NCBI RefSeq assembly: GCF_036577625.1
Contig: NZ_JARBDC010000087.1
Location: forward strand, 25,152-89,151
Reading direction: 5' to 3'
Length of the DNA stretch: 64,000 nucleotides
DNA from: Paenibacillus_AB sp036577625
Lineage (GTDB): Bacteria; Bacillota; Bacilli; Paenibacillales; NBRC-103111
In this document: piece after piece, positions 42,634 to 50,480 of the stretch
Numbering within the stretch: the stretch's first letter is position 1
How the letters are laid out: each line of letters starts with the position of its first letter
Notes under the pieces: generated by a model
Told to the model about the DNA's origin: nothing
Database searches by the model: none
The model's input: only the letters and a program-made list of their open reading frames with translations
Made by a program: the position numbers and the translations under genes

Positions 42634-43494
42634 CTAACCTTTAATGCCGCCGATCATCGCGCCCTGCACGAAATATTTTTGGATGAACGGGTAGACGCAC
42701 AGGATCGGCAGCGTCGCGACGATGATCAAGGCGTATTTCATCGTCTGCAGCTGGCTGGAGTCGCTTTCGGACGTAATTTTCGCTCCCGCCACCAAAATGT
42801 TGCGCAGCATGATTTGCAGCGGATACATGCTGCGGTCGTTCAAATAGATCAAGGCGTCGAAAAACGCGTTCCATTGACCGACGGCGGTGTACAGCCCGAT
42901 CGTCATCATGACCGGCAGCGACAACGGCAGAACGATCCGGAGCAGCACCTGCAGCGATCCGCAGCCGTCGATCGTGGCCGCGTCCTCCAGCTCTTCCGGC
43001 AGCCCTTCGAAAAACGTCCGCATGATGAACAGATGCCAGGTGCTGACGAGCGTAGGCAGGACGATCGCCCAGATCGTATTCAACAGCCCGAGCTTCTGCA
43101 CGACGAGAAACGTCGGAATCATCCCGCCGCTGAACAGCATCGTGAAGGCGGCCATGAGCAGGATCGGCCTCCGGCCGGGCAGCCATTTTTTCGCCAGCGG
43201 GTACGCCATCGCGGACGTTACGACCAGCGTAAAAAACGTATGGACGACGGTGTACCGCAGCGTATTCCAGTAGCTGGTCCAAACGTCGGGGTTGGCCACG
43301 ATCGCCTTGTACGCGTGCAGCGTCACGTCTTTCGGCAGCAGCAGCACCCGGCCGCTCGCCACCATCGCGTCGGAGCTGATCGATGCGGAGAAGACGTACA
43401 CCATCGGATAAAGCATGACGACGAGAAGCAGCACCATCAGCAGCACGTTCAACGTATCGAACAGCCTCGATGCGAAGCTCACTTGGATTTTCAT
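42634..43494 (-). CDS. ABC transporter permease, LplC/YtcP type
   Basis: A 286-residue inner-membrane permease with six predicted helices. The cytoplasmic EAA loop reads 'EELEDAATIDGCGSLQVLLRI' in part (D-G motif conserved) and contacts the ATPase. The ATG at 43494 is chosen because GAGG stands 8 nt upstream; an in-frame GTG 9 nt earlier is too close to it. It is coupled to the upstream permease gene with a 10-nt gap. No ATPase gene is present; such systems share a common MsmX-type ATPase. Confidence 0.9.
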   Translation of the reverse strand: MKIQVSFASRLFDTLNVLLMVLLLVVMLYPMVYVFSASISSDAMVASGRVLLLPKDVTLHAYKAIVANPDVWTSYWNTLRYTVVHTFFTLVVTSAMAYPLAKKWLPGRRPILLMAAFTMLFSGGMIPTFLVVQKLGLLNTIWAIVLPTLVSTWHLFIMRTFFEGLPEELEDAATIDGCGSLQVLLRIVLPLSLPVMMTIGLYTAVGQWNAFFDALIYLNDRSMYPLQIMLRNILVAGAKITSESDSSQLQTMKYALIIVATLPILCVYPFIQKYFVQGAMIGGIKG

Positions 43495-43504
43495 GCGGGT
43501 CACC

Positions 43505-44422
43505 TCACCATAGGCTCGTATCGGAATATTTGCGGACGATCCGGTTCGCCGTGACGACGAGGACGAAGCCGATCGCCGACTGGAACAGCCCGACCGCCGT
43601 CGCGAAGCTGAAATCGGCGTCCAGTAGCCCTCTCCGGTAGACGAACGTGTTGATGACGTCCGACGTCTCGTAGTTCATCGAGTTGTACAGCAGCAATATT
43701 TTCTGAAAGCCGACCTCCATAAAATGGCCGAGGTTGAGCACGAACAGGATGATCATGACCGGCACCATGCCGATGAACGTAATGTGGCGAATTTGCTGAA
43801 ACCGGTTTGCCCCGTCGATTTTCGCCGCCTCGTACAGCGTCGGGTCGACCCCGGCGATCGCCGCCAAGTACAGGATCGTGCCCCAGCCGACGCCCTGCCA
43901 AATTTCCGAACCGACGTAGATCGTCCGGAACCATTCGGGCAAGCCCAGAAACAAAATCGGCTCGATGCCGAACCATTTCACGAGCAGGAAGTTGACGATC
44001 CCGGTCGTCGGGGACAAAAACGTAACCATAATGCCGGCGATGACGACCGTCGATAAAAAATGCGGCATGTAGCTGACCGACTGCACGAACCGTTTGAACC
44101 ATTTGAATTTCAATTCGTGGAACAGCAGCGCCAGGATGATCGGCGCCGGAAACTGGAACAGCAGTCCGTACAAGTTGAGCATGATCGTATTGCGGATCAG
44201 CTTCCAGGCGTCGGGCGTGTTGAAAAAAAACTCGTAAAAATGTTTGAACCCGACGAATTTGCTGCCCAAAATGCCCCGGCCGATCGAAAAATCTTGAAAG
44301 GCGATCACGATGCCGTACATCGGCACGTACTTGAAAATCAAGTAGTATAAAATGCCGGGCAGCATGAGCAAGTAAAGCGTTTTGTGCTTTTTCAGCAAAC
44401 GAACGGAACGGGCCATCAGCAT
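43505..44422 (-). CDS. ABC transporter permease, LplB/YtcP-partner type
   Basis: A 305-residue inner-membrane permease with six helices and the family start 'LYLLMLPGILYYLIFKYVPMYG' (partial). The EAA loop is 'LYEAAKIDGANRFQQIRHI', with the conserved E-A-A---G. Several starts are clustered (GTG 44425, ATG 44422, ATG 44416); the ATG at 44422 is given because AAAGG lies 5 nt away. It is the first gene of the permease-permease-binding protein-amidohydrolase-Rieske unit and follows the sensor-regulator gene after a terminator. Confidence 0.9.
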   Translation of the reverse strand: MLMARSVRLLKKHKTLYLLMLPGILYYLIFKYVPMYGIVIAFQDFSIGRGILGSKFVGFKHFYEFFFNTPDAWKLIRNTIMLNLYGLLFQFPAPIILALLFHELKFKWFKRFVQSVSYMPHFLSTVVIAGIMVTFLSPTTGIVNFLLVKWFGIEPILFLGLPEWFRTIYVGSEIWQGVGWGTILYLAAIAGVDPTLYEAAKIDGANRFQQIRHITFIGMVPVMIILFVLNLGHFMEVGFQKILLLYNSMNYETSDVINTFVYRRGLLDADFSFATAVGLFQSAIGFVLVVTANRIVRKYSDTSLW

Positions 44423-44582
44423 CACAACCTTTCTGCAAACGGTTTCATTGTCGGAATCGGTCCGGCGCCTCGTTCATGGCCCTACTATACGGCCCGGCGA
44501 AACGATCGTAAAGCGCGCATATTTTGGCGGAGTCGCCATTGTTGCGCGGCGCCCGAGAGCCGCGTAACGGCGCGGGAAGTCC

Positions 44583-44619
44583 GGAAAAAAAAGAGACTTC
44601 CGAAAAAATGAAGTCTCTT
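44583..44619 (-). terminator. Terminator after the sensor-regulator gene
   Basis: AAGAGACTTC and GAAGTCTCTT form a perfect 10-bp stem with a 9-nt loop and a T8 run on the reverse strand, 8 nt past the stop. Confidence 0.9.
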
Positions 44620-44626
44620 CGCTTTT

Positions 44627-46894
44627 CTATTGGGCGGAGTAGATCGTCCGGTATTTGGCCGGCGTTACCCCTTCGTATTTGCGGAATATCGGAATGAACG
44701 AATTTCGCCCCCAATAGCCGACCTTCTCGGCGATTTCGTCGATTTTCAGATCGGTCTCGAGCAAATATTGCTTCGCCTTGCCCATCCGCACTTTGGCGAT
44801 GTATTCGACGTACTTCTCGCCGACTTCCTCCTTGAACGTCCGGCTGAAATGGCCGACCGACATGTTCATTTGCTGCGCGAACTTCTCGATCGACAGCTCC
44901 TCGGCGTAATGCTCGTGAATGTACGCGACGATTTCGGCGAACTGCCGGGTTCGCTCGTGCGGCTCGCTGCGGCGGAACATCAGCTCGTGAATGTCGCGGA
45001 ACGTCTGCTTGATCTCGCTTACGGTCACGCAGCGGCCGAGCCTGTCGAACAGCTTGGAGTAAAAGGCGATGCTGAAATCGGTCCGCTCGTGCTCGGCGGC
45101 GCGAATCCACGTGTTCAGCACGTCGGAGCACCAATATTTCATTTCGTAGGCGCGCGCGTTTTTGCCCTCCTCCAGCCTGTCGTACACCGATTGCAGCAGG
45201 CTGTCGTAATCGCGCGACTTGCACAGATTGAAGATGCGGCTTACGTCCTGCGTCGACAAATAGCTGTCCCACGCGGCCCGTTCGTCCCGCGCCCGTTCCT
45301 CGCCGAAAATTTCGACCTCGGGCAGCATGCCTTTGAACCGAAGCATCGACAGGGCGCTGTCGTACGAAACGTGCAGCTCCTCGATCGAGCCTACCGTCTG
45401 CCCGATGCCGACCGTCGCCTTGTAGTACGGGGCGAACGGCTCCAGGCAGCGCTTGATCCTCTCCGCCGCTTCCTTCGGATCGACGTCCGCATGCGGAGCG
45501 CCGTGCAGGACGCAGGCCAAAATGTCGGGCTTCGTATGGCTGAGCCAAACGGTCGTATCCGGAAACGACTTGCGGATGCTCTCTTTCAGCTCGGCGAGCA
45601 GAAACGACTTCGAGGTTTCCGTCTGGCCTTCCTGCATGCGCGAGTAATATTGAATTTCGATGCACAGCGCCGTCCGCTCCGCTTCCGGATCGTAGGCGAA
45701 GTCGATTTCGTCGGCGCACGCCGCGACGGAACGCGCATCCTGAAATTCGCCGAGCAGCAGCTTCGTCACGAAATGGTCCTGCACGAGCGGAACCATGCCG
45801 TTGACGAGGCGGGACAGCTGGCTGTTTTCCGAGATGAGCATGCCCGAAAACCGTTTGATGACATCGAAATCGTTCCCTTCCCGGCGCGCCGCGGGTTCCG
45901 GTCCGCGATAGGTGGCGAGGCCCGTTTTGATTTCCAAAATCGGGGCGTACAGCTTGCGGCTCAAGTAGTACGACACGCCGCTCCCGAGGACGAGGAAGAA
46001 GCCGAAAAACGCCAGCGAAAGCATGCGGATCATCCGGGCCGGCTGCAGCAGCTTCTCCAGATCGACGACGCTGACGTACCGCCACGATTCGTTGAACGCG
46101 GACTGGCTCGAAGAGACGGCGTTTCCGCCGGCGCGGTCCGTCATCCCGGCCATCGAACCGCTTTGGACGACAATTTGTCCGTCGCCGTCGACGATCGCCG
46201 TTCCGGTTACCCAATCTTCGCGGATGCTGATCCTTTCGCGCAGCAGGTCGAGATTGATGTCCAGCACGAGATACACTTCCGGGGTCGCCGAGTTGAACGG
46301 ATAGCTCATCATCGCGGAAACGACGGAATGGGGAGACGCGGCCGTGTCCGAGGAAAGCGGACTGACGCCGATCGTGTACGGCTTCGAGAAAACCATCGTT
46401 TTTTTGCCGGAAAAATGCGGAAAGATCGCCTCCCGATCGGCATCCCCGATCGGATATTTGTAGCGGAAATAGTAGGCTTTGTCGCTTAACGTCTCGGAAT
46501 CGACGACGATGTCCTCGCTGGCCATATACAAATAGGCGTTCAGCACGAGATCGCCGGCTTCGATTTTGTCGAGCTGGTCCATCGTGGAGTGGAGCCATTC
46601 GTTGCGCTGTTGGTTATCCGGAGGGGCGGCGGCGACCCGGAGAAAGCTTTTCAGGTTGGCGTCGCTCAGCAGGTTGATCATATTCGTCTGAAGCGCGGAA
46701 AAGGCGGAATCGATATGCTCGGAATTGTTGCTCATTATGATGTCGTTTCGCTGTCTCGCATCGTCCTCGATCAAACGGACGACGAAAAAGTACGTAAACG
46801 TAATGGCGACAAGGACAGGGATCAGGAAAAGCACGAAATATTTGGCGAAAAACTGCCAAAACAGAGCGATACGAGGCTTGTGCAGACGTATCAT
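44627..46894 (-). CDS. Membrane-bound AraC-type sensor-regulator (YesS/YtdP-like)
   Basis: A 755-residue one-protein sensor and regulator. Two membrane helices (about 13-38 and 292-313) bracket an extracellular Cache-like domain; a cytoplasmic region follows, and the last 100 residues are an AraC double helix-turn-helix ('IEKFAQQMNMSVGHFSRTFK', 'IAEKVGYWGRNSFIPIFRKY'). AAGGGGGA precedes the ATG. Genes of this type stand next to LplABC-type transporters in Paenibacillaceae and activate them when the ligand is present outside. Here it is directly upstream of the permease operon. Confidence 0.9.
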   Translation of the reverse strand: MIRLHKPRIALFWQFFAKYFVLFLIPVLVAITFTYFFVVRLIEDDARQRNDIIMSNNSEHIDSAFSALQTNMINLLSDANLKSFLRVAAAPPDNQQRNEWLHSTMDQLDKIEAGDLVLNAYLYMASEDIVVDSETLSDKAYYFRYKYPIGDADREAIFPHFSGKKTMVFSKPYTIGVSPLSSDTAASPHSVVSAMMSYPFNSATPEVYLVLDINLDLLRERISIREDWVTGTAIVDGDGQIVVQSGSMAGMTDRAGGNAVSSSQSAFNESWRYVSVVDLEKLLQPARMIRMLSLAFFGFFLVLGSGVSYYLSRKLYAPILEIKTGLATYRGPEPAARREGNDFDVIKRFSGMLISENSQLSRLVNGMVPLVQDHFVTKLLLGEFQDARSVAACADEIDFAYDPEAERTALCIEIQYYSRMQEGQTETSKSFLLAELKESIRKSFPDTTVWLSHTKPDILACVLHGAPHADVDPKEAAERIKRCLEPFAPYYKATVGIGQTVGSIEELHVSYDSALSMLRFKGMLPEVEIFGEERARDERAAWDSYLSTQDVSRIFNLCKSRDYDSLLQSVYDRLEEGKNARAYEMKYWCSDVLNTWIRAAEHERTDFSIAFYSKLFDRLGRCVTVSEIKQTFRDIHELMFRRSEPHERTRQFAEIVAYIHEHYAEELSIEKFAQQMNMSVGHFSRTFKEEVGEKYVEYIAKVRMGKAKQYLLETDLKIDEIAEKVGYWGRNSFIPIFRKYEGVTPAKYRTIYSAQ

Positions 46895-47486
46895 ACCCGG
46901 TTCGTCCCCCTTTTTTTCTAGACGCGCTCGCCGGCCGGTCCATCGATTGGTACCGCTTACAATTTACCGTGCACAAAAAATTATACCATCTTGCAATATT
47001 ATTACAACCGTTTTGCATGTATTATGTAATTTATTTTTTTAGTGTAAAGGGGAAAGCGAGCGGCAAGTTCGTCGTTGTCCGCTCCCGCGTTAGAGCGGAA
47101 CCGCATTCCGTTATTTGCGCAAATCGGCATCGCTCAGGACGGATAGCGGTACGGAAATATACGGAAATCCGCTATTTCGTGGAAAAATGCCGCCTCGCCT
47201 CGCCAAACCTACGGATAACGGAAAACGGTTCCTTTATTTTCGGGAAATACCGGACATAACCGGAATAACGGATTGCGGTTAATTGCGGTTCGGTTAAGAC
47301 CAGGAGGCTGTCGCGCAAATGCCGTAAAGCGGGCGCATGAACGGAAAACCCGTTCGCTCGTTTGCGGCAGCGGCAAAGGCAGCGGCGGCGCTTGGAGCGC
47401 GCCCGGATCATCGCAGACCGCGGCCCGAGCTCGAGCTCCGAGCTCGAGTTCGGGCTCCCGCCCGGCCGCAGCTCCGGCCGCGTACG
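46895..47486. other. Gene-free region with CGG/GTTATT-rich short repeats
   Basis: No gene is supported. 46960-47040 is AT-rich and may hold the promoter of the sensor-regulator. From 47103 a pattern like 'ccg-tattt-cg--gaaat' recurs near 47108, 47168 and 47230, mixed with 'cggataacgg' words; the first (47103-47130) resembles the family 2 repeat unit. A 33-nt GC-rich palindrome ends the region. Confidence 0.5.
47423..47455. repeat. GC-rich perfect-type palindrome
   Basis: Two 16-nt arms (GCCCGAGCTCGAGCTC and its complement with one change) are separated by one nucleotide. It lies 32 nt past the hisD-like stop. It has no T run, so it is either an atypical transcription stop or a protein/recombination site. 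Confidence 0.6.
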
Positions 47487-48800
47487 TTATGTTTCCGACA
47501 GCCGCACCTCGGCCGCCCGGATATGGCCGGGCAGACGCTCGTAGCTTCCGAGTTCCCCGACGATCGGCAGCAGGCCGGCCAGCGCGTCCCGGTCCAATCG
47601 GCCGACGGTCGTCGTTTTCACCATATGCCGGCTCGTAATGCCGGAAAACGATCCGGCATACCCGTTCGTCGGCAGCACCGCCGTAATGCCGATGCCGTAA
47701 TTGGCGGCGGAAAACGGCGTGTACGGGCCGAGCAGCAGTTCTCCCGCGTTCCGGACCCGTTCCGCGACGAGCCGTTCCGTCTCGGCTTCGCAGACGACCA
47801 TCAGATGCTCCGGCGCAAAGTCGTTCATGAAGCGGCACGCCGTCTCGACCGACTCCGCCACGACGATCGCCCCGAGCCCGTTCGCGCCGAACACGGCCTG
47901 CAAATAGTCCCGCCTCGGCGGCTCCGCTTCGCCGATCAGCTCGATGACGTGCCGCTCGACTTGCCGCGCCAGCTCGGCGCACGTCGTGACGAGGATCGAC
48001 GACGAGTCCGGCCCGTGCTCGCCTTCGTTCAGCAAGTCGTAGGCGACGACCCGGGCGTCGGCCGTCTCGTCGGCGAACACGACGCATTCGGTCGGGCCGA
48101 GCCCGACGGCCGTATGGACGCCGTACGACGATGCCGCGGTCATCGCCGCCGCGATGCCGCCCGGTCCCGGGCCGAAAATGCCCCGCGCGCGCGGGATCGA
48201 CGCCGTGCCGTGGCAGAAGCCGGCGATGACGGCGACCCCGTTGCCGACGACGAATTCGTCGGCTCCCGCGAGCCGGGCCGCCGCGACGGTCGCCGGGTCG
48301 CCGAGTCCGTTCGGCAGCGGCGGCATGCCGACCGCGATGCGGGGAACCCCGGCCGTCTTCGCGGCGGCGACGAGCATGAGCGCCGTCGAGATGAGCGCCC
48401 CTTTGCGCGCCGGGATCCATAGGCCGACGGCGTCGAGCGGCGTGACGATTTCGCCGACGATCGTTCCCGACCGGATCTCGCGCCGCCACGACCCGGGCAG
48501 CAGCGCCTCGTTCACCTCGCGGATATGGTCCCTCGCCCGTTCGATCGCTTCGCGGAGCGACGGCGACAGCCCCTTCACGCATTCGTCGATATAATCCGCC
48601 TCCAGCCGGATTCGTTCGAGCTTCACGCGGTCGAACGATTCGGTCAGCCGCATCACCGCTTCGTCGCCTTCCCGCTCCACCTGCCCGAACAGCCCGTTTA
48701 CGTCCTGCAGCTCGCTTCGGTCGAACAGCTTTCGCCGGCGCTCCAGGCGGCGGTCGAGCTCCTCCCGCTCCTCCGGCAGTCTGTACGTCAATTTGCCCAT
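47487..48800 (-). CDS. hisD: Histidinol dehydrogenase family protein (divergent HisD paralogue)
   Basis: A 437-residue protein of the HisD family, which oxidises L-histidinol to histidine with NAD+ and zinc. Conserved blocks include 'VGLWIPARKGALISTALMLV', 'GPGPGGIAAAMTA' and the catalytic pair Glu-His in FAPEHLMV. Zinc-ligand positions differ from canonical HisD: the Q-A-E-H motif reads E-G-E-H, and the Asp in 'DY-AGPNHVLPT' is Asn in 'ANYGIGITAVLPT'; the C-terminal His (LPGHIRA) is kept. AAGGAGG stands before the ATG at 48800. It is not in a his operon. It may act on a histidinol-like alcohol; the symbol is given for family only. Confidence 0.8.
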   Translation of the reverse strand: MGKLTYRLPEEREELDRRLERRRKLFDRSELQDVNGLFGQVEREGDEAVMRLTESFDRVKLERIRLEADYIDECVKGLSPSLREAIERARDHIREVNEALLPGSWRREIRSGTIVGEIVTPLDAVGLWIPARKGALISTALMLVAAAKTAGVPRIAVGMPPLPNGLGDPATVAAARLAGADEFVVGNGVAVIAGFCHGTASIPRARGIFGPGPGGIAAAMTAASSYGVHTAVGLGPTECVVFADETADARVVAYDLLNEGEHGPDSSSILVTTCAELARQVERHVIELIGEAEPPRRDYLQAVFGANGLGAIVVAESVETACRFMNDFAPEHLMVVCEAETERLVAERVRNAGELLLGPYTPFSAANYGIGITAVLPTNGYAGSFSGITSRHMVKTTTVGRLDRDALAGLLPIVGELGSYERLPGHIRAAEVRLSET

Positions 48801-48840
48801 CCTCGTTTGCCTCCTTGTAGATGAAAAATATGCAGAAAAA

Positions 48841-48879
48841 CAAAAAAGCCGCGCAGGATATAAAAATACCTGCATGGCT
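48841..48879 (-). promoter_or_regulatory. Attenuator terminator upstream of the hisD-like gene
   Basis: On the reverse strand AGCCATGCAGG pairs with CCTGCGCGGCT (10 of 11 pairs) around an 11-nt loop, followed by T6. It lies 41 nt before the hisD-like ATG. Its 5' arm can instead pair with an upstream TACCTGC (48893-48899) through GCAGGTA (48867-48873), so terminator and antiterminator exclude each other. Confidence 0.75.
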
Positions 48880-48953
48880 TAGGAAAAGCGGCGCAGGTAC
48901 AAGTGCAAAAAGCGCTTATACCCGCGTTTACGGCGCGATCGGGTACAAACGCT

Positions 48954-48995
48954 CTACGTATGATGATGATACAGTCCGGCTTTGACGTTCCTCAT
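48954..48995 (-). CDS. Histidine-rich leader peptide (13 aa) of the hisD-like gene
   Basis: The ORF MRNVKAGLYHHHT starts at ATG 48993-48995 with AAGGCGG 8 nt upstream and ends at TAG 48954-48956. Three consecutive CAT codons stand just before the end. A promoter lies about 30 nt upstream, and competing hairpins plus a U-tract terminator lie between it and the hisD-like gene. That order is that of the his leader of enteric bacteria, where stalling at His codons controls termination. Translation and sensing are inferred; the short repeat ATC/CAT could also be coincidence. Confidence 0.6.
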   Translation of the reverse strand: MRNVKAGLYHHHT

Positions 48996-49027
48996 CGCGG
49001 CAACCGCCTTCGTTCGGGATTTAGCAA

Positions 49028-49056
49028 ATCTTACTACAATCCCGTACGGAACGCAA
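49028..49056 (-). promoter_or_regulatory. Promoter of the leader-hisD-like unit
   Basis: TTGCGT (49051-49056) and TAAGAT (49028-49033) with a 17-nt spacer on the reverse strand; predicted start about 49021, some 25 nt before the leader ATG. Confidence 0.6.
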
Positions 49057-49342
49057 GAGCCGATCTATACATTCGATTGGCCGAACCGAATCAACCGCAT
49101 TCCGCGGGGCGGCATCGCTCAAACCGGTGCCTTCCTTCCGATATAGTTCAAAACCAGGCTGGTCATCTCGCGTTCGAGCCGCTCCAAATCGCGCACGAGC
49201 AGCGCGGCGTTCCGGTCGTCCGTCCCGCGCTCCGCGCAATGCGGCAGGCGGCGATCCGCTGCCGAACGCCGGCATGCGTATCCGTTTCGCGGCTTTCCTC
49301 CCCGTCGGCCGGCGGACATGGCCGCCCCCCGTCCGGTGTATG

Positions 49343-49374
49343 AAAAAAGACCTTGGCGCACACCCGACCAAGGT
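49343..49374 (-). terminator. Terminator after the response-regulator pseudogene
   Basis: ACCTTGG and CCAAGGT form a 7-bp stem with an 11-nt loop, followed by C and T6 on the reverse strand. Confidence 0.8.
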
Positions 49375-49429
49375 AGGGAGTTCCGACATATTTTGCTATC
49401 ATTCCGGGATAATCGAACGCAAGGCGGGT

Positions 49430-49859
49430 CTAAAGTCGGGGAAAACGCAGCCGGTGCAGCTTGCCGATCGCTTCCGCCCGGTTTTTCACGTCCAGCTTGC
49501 CGAATATTTGCGTATTGAACCATTTGACCGTCGTCACGGATAAACCGAGCTACCGCGCGATCTGTTCGTTCGTCAAGCCGCGCGCCAGCAGCTCCGCGAC
49601 GTCCGACTCCCGCTTCGTCAGCGTTTCGGGCCGAAGTCCGGGGCCGGTTCCGCAGCTCGGCGCAGACGTGCAGCCCGCTCATATCCGGAAGCAGGACGTC
49701 CAGCACGATCAGATCGGGTCGCTCGCGTTCCGCCAGCTCGAGCGCCGCCGCTCCGCAGTCCGCTTCGACGACCCGGTATCCTTCCCGCTCCAAATACCCG
49801 GCCACCATGTCCCGAATATGTTCGTCGTCCTCCACCAGCAAAATGCGGCAATTGTCCAT
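49430..49859 (-). pseudogene. Degraded NarL/LuxR-type response regulator
   Basis: From ATG 49859 the frame encodes the first half of a receiver domain (ILLVEDDEHIRDMVAGYLER, phosphorylation site Asp in LIVLDVLLPDMSGL, then VCAELRN). After about residue 71 the frame is lost: the second half of the receiver is missing, and in the +1 frame a complete LuxR helix-turn-helix follows (ETLTKRESDVAELLARG, LGLSVTTVKWFNTQIFGKLD) to TAG 49430-49432. That part also has an in-frame TAG at 49550-49552, in the place of a usual Glu codon. An internal deletion, a frameshift and a nonsense change together show decay. Confidence 0.85.
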
Positions 49860-49893
49860 AAGGTCCGCTTCTCCCCTTTTGCCCGAGCCGCGG

Positions 49894-50436
49894 CTAGCCT
49901 TCGATCCGCGCTTCCGGCAGCCGAAGGCTTATTTCCCGAGCGGTCCGCTCCGGCGTCCAGTCCGACGAGTCCAGCCAAAGGCCGACCCGCGGCGTTTCCC
50001 GTCTCAGCACATCGTCCAGCTCGGCTACGGTCCATATGCCGTACCCTTTTTTCGCGCGGTTCGCTTCCCGCTGCGCGACGACTTCGGGACGGGGACATAA
50101 TACGACGACGTGCAGCGGCCGCGTTTTCACGAAGCCGATAAAATCGCCGAGCATTTGGCCCACGACGACGTCCTGCACGACGACGGCAAACCCGCCGGCG
50201 TTATATGTATCGGCCGCCGCTGCCGCAAGCCGGTACCGGAGCCGCAGCTGCTCCAGCTGGTCTTCGCCGGCGTCCGGCCGCACCTCTCTCCGGTCGTTCA
50301 CGATCATTTTGCGGAAGACGTCTCCGCGCAAATGAACCGACTTCGGAAACGTTTCGGCGACCAGCTGCGCGACCGTCGATTTGCCGCTCGCCATGATGCC
50401 GGTTATAAGTACGACCGGCGGCTCGTTTCGCTCCAT
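49894..50436 (-). CDS. P-loop ATPase/kinase-like protein
   Basis: A 180-residue protein with Walker A GIMASGKST (about 13-21), 'HLRGDVFRKM' (35-44) and an AAA_33/zeta-toxin or chloramphenicol-phosphotransferase-like layout: 'VVVQDVVVGQMLGDF', 'VVVLCPRPEVVAQRE', and an Arg-rich lid 'REANRAKKGYG'. It is probably a small-molecule kinase; the substrate is unknown. AAGGAGG lies 7 nt before the ATG. It follows nadE on the same strand with a 44-nt gap holding a CCGCCCG/CGGGCGG hairpin without a T run. Confidence 0.8.
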   Translation of the reverse strand: MERNEPPVVLITGIMASGKSTVAQLVAETFPKSVHLRGDVFRKMIVNDRREVRPDAGEDQLEQLRLRYRLAAAAADTYNAGGFAVVVQDVVVGQMLGDFIGFVKTRPLHVVVLCPRPEVVAQREANRAKKGYGIWTVAELDDVLRRETPRVGLWLDSSDWTPERTAREISLRLPEARIEG

Positions 50437-50480
50437 CGCTTGGCCTCCTTTCCGCCCGCTTCGGGCGGCGTTTCATACCC

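Noticed and set aside
39968..42637. A very long forward open frame (about 890 codons) opposite the solute-binding protein and amidohydrolase genes
   Set aside because: It is the mirror frame of GC-rich genes; its translation is Arg/His/Asp-rich with no domain, and the reverse-strand genes have ribosome sites and recognisable families.
49119..49319. Small reverse-strand ORF (67 codons) whose C-terminal helix LVRDLERLEREMTSLVLNY recalls Spo0E-type phosphatases
   Set aside because: It begins after a terminator, has no proper ribosome site, and its first half is out of register with that family; evidence too weak for a gene.
50437..50480. CCGCCCG/CGGGCGG hairpin between nadE and the kinase-like gene as a terminator
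   Set aside because: There is no T run after it on the reverse strand, and the next ribosome site follows at once; more likely an intercistronic structure.
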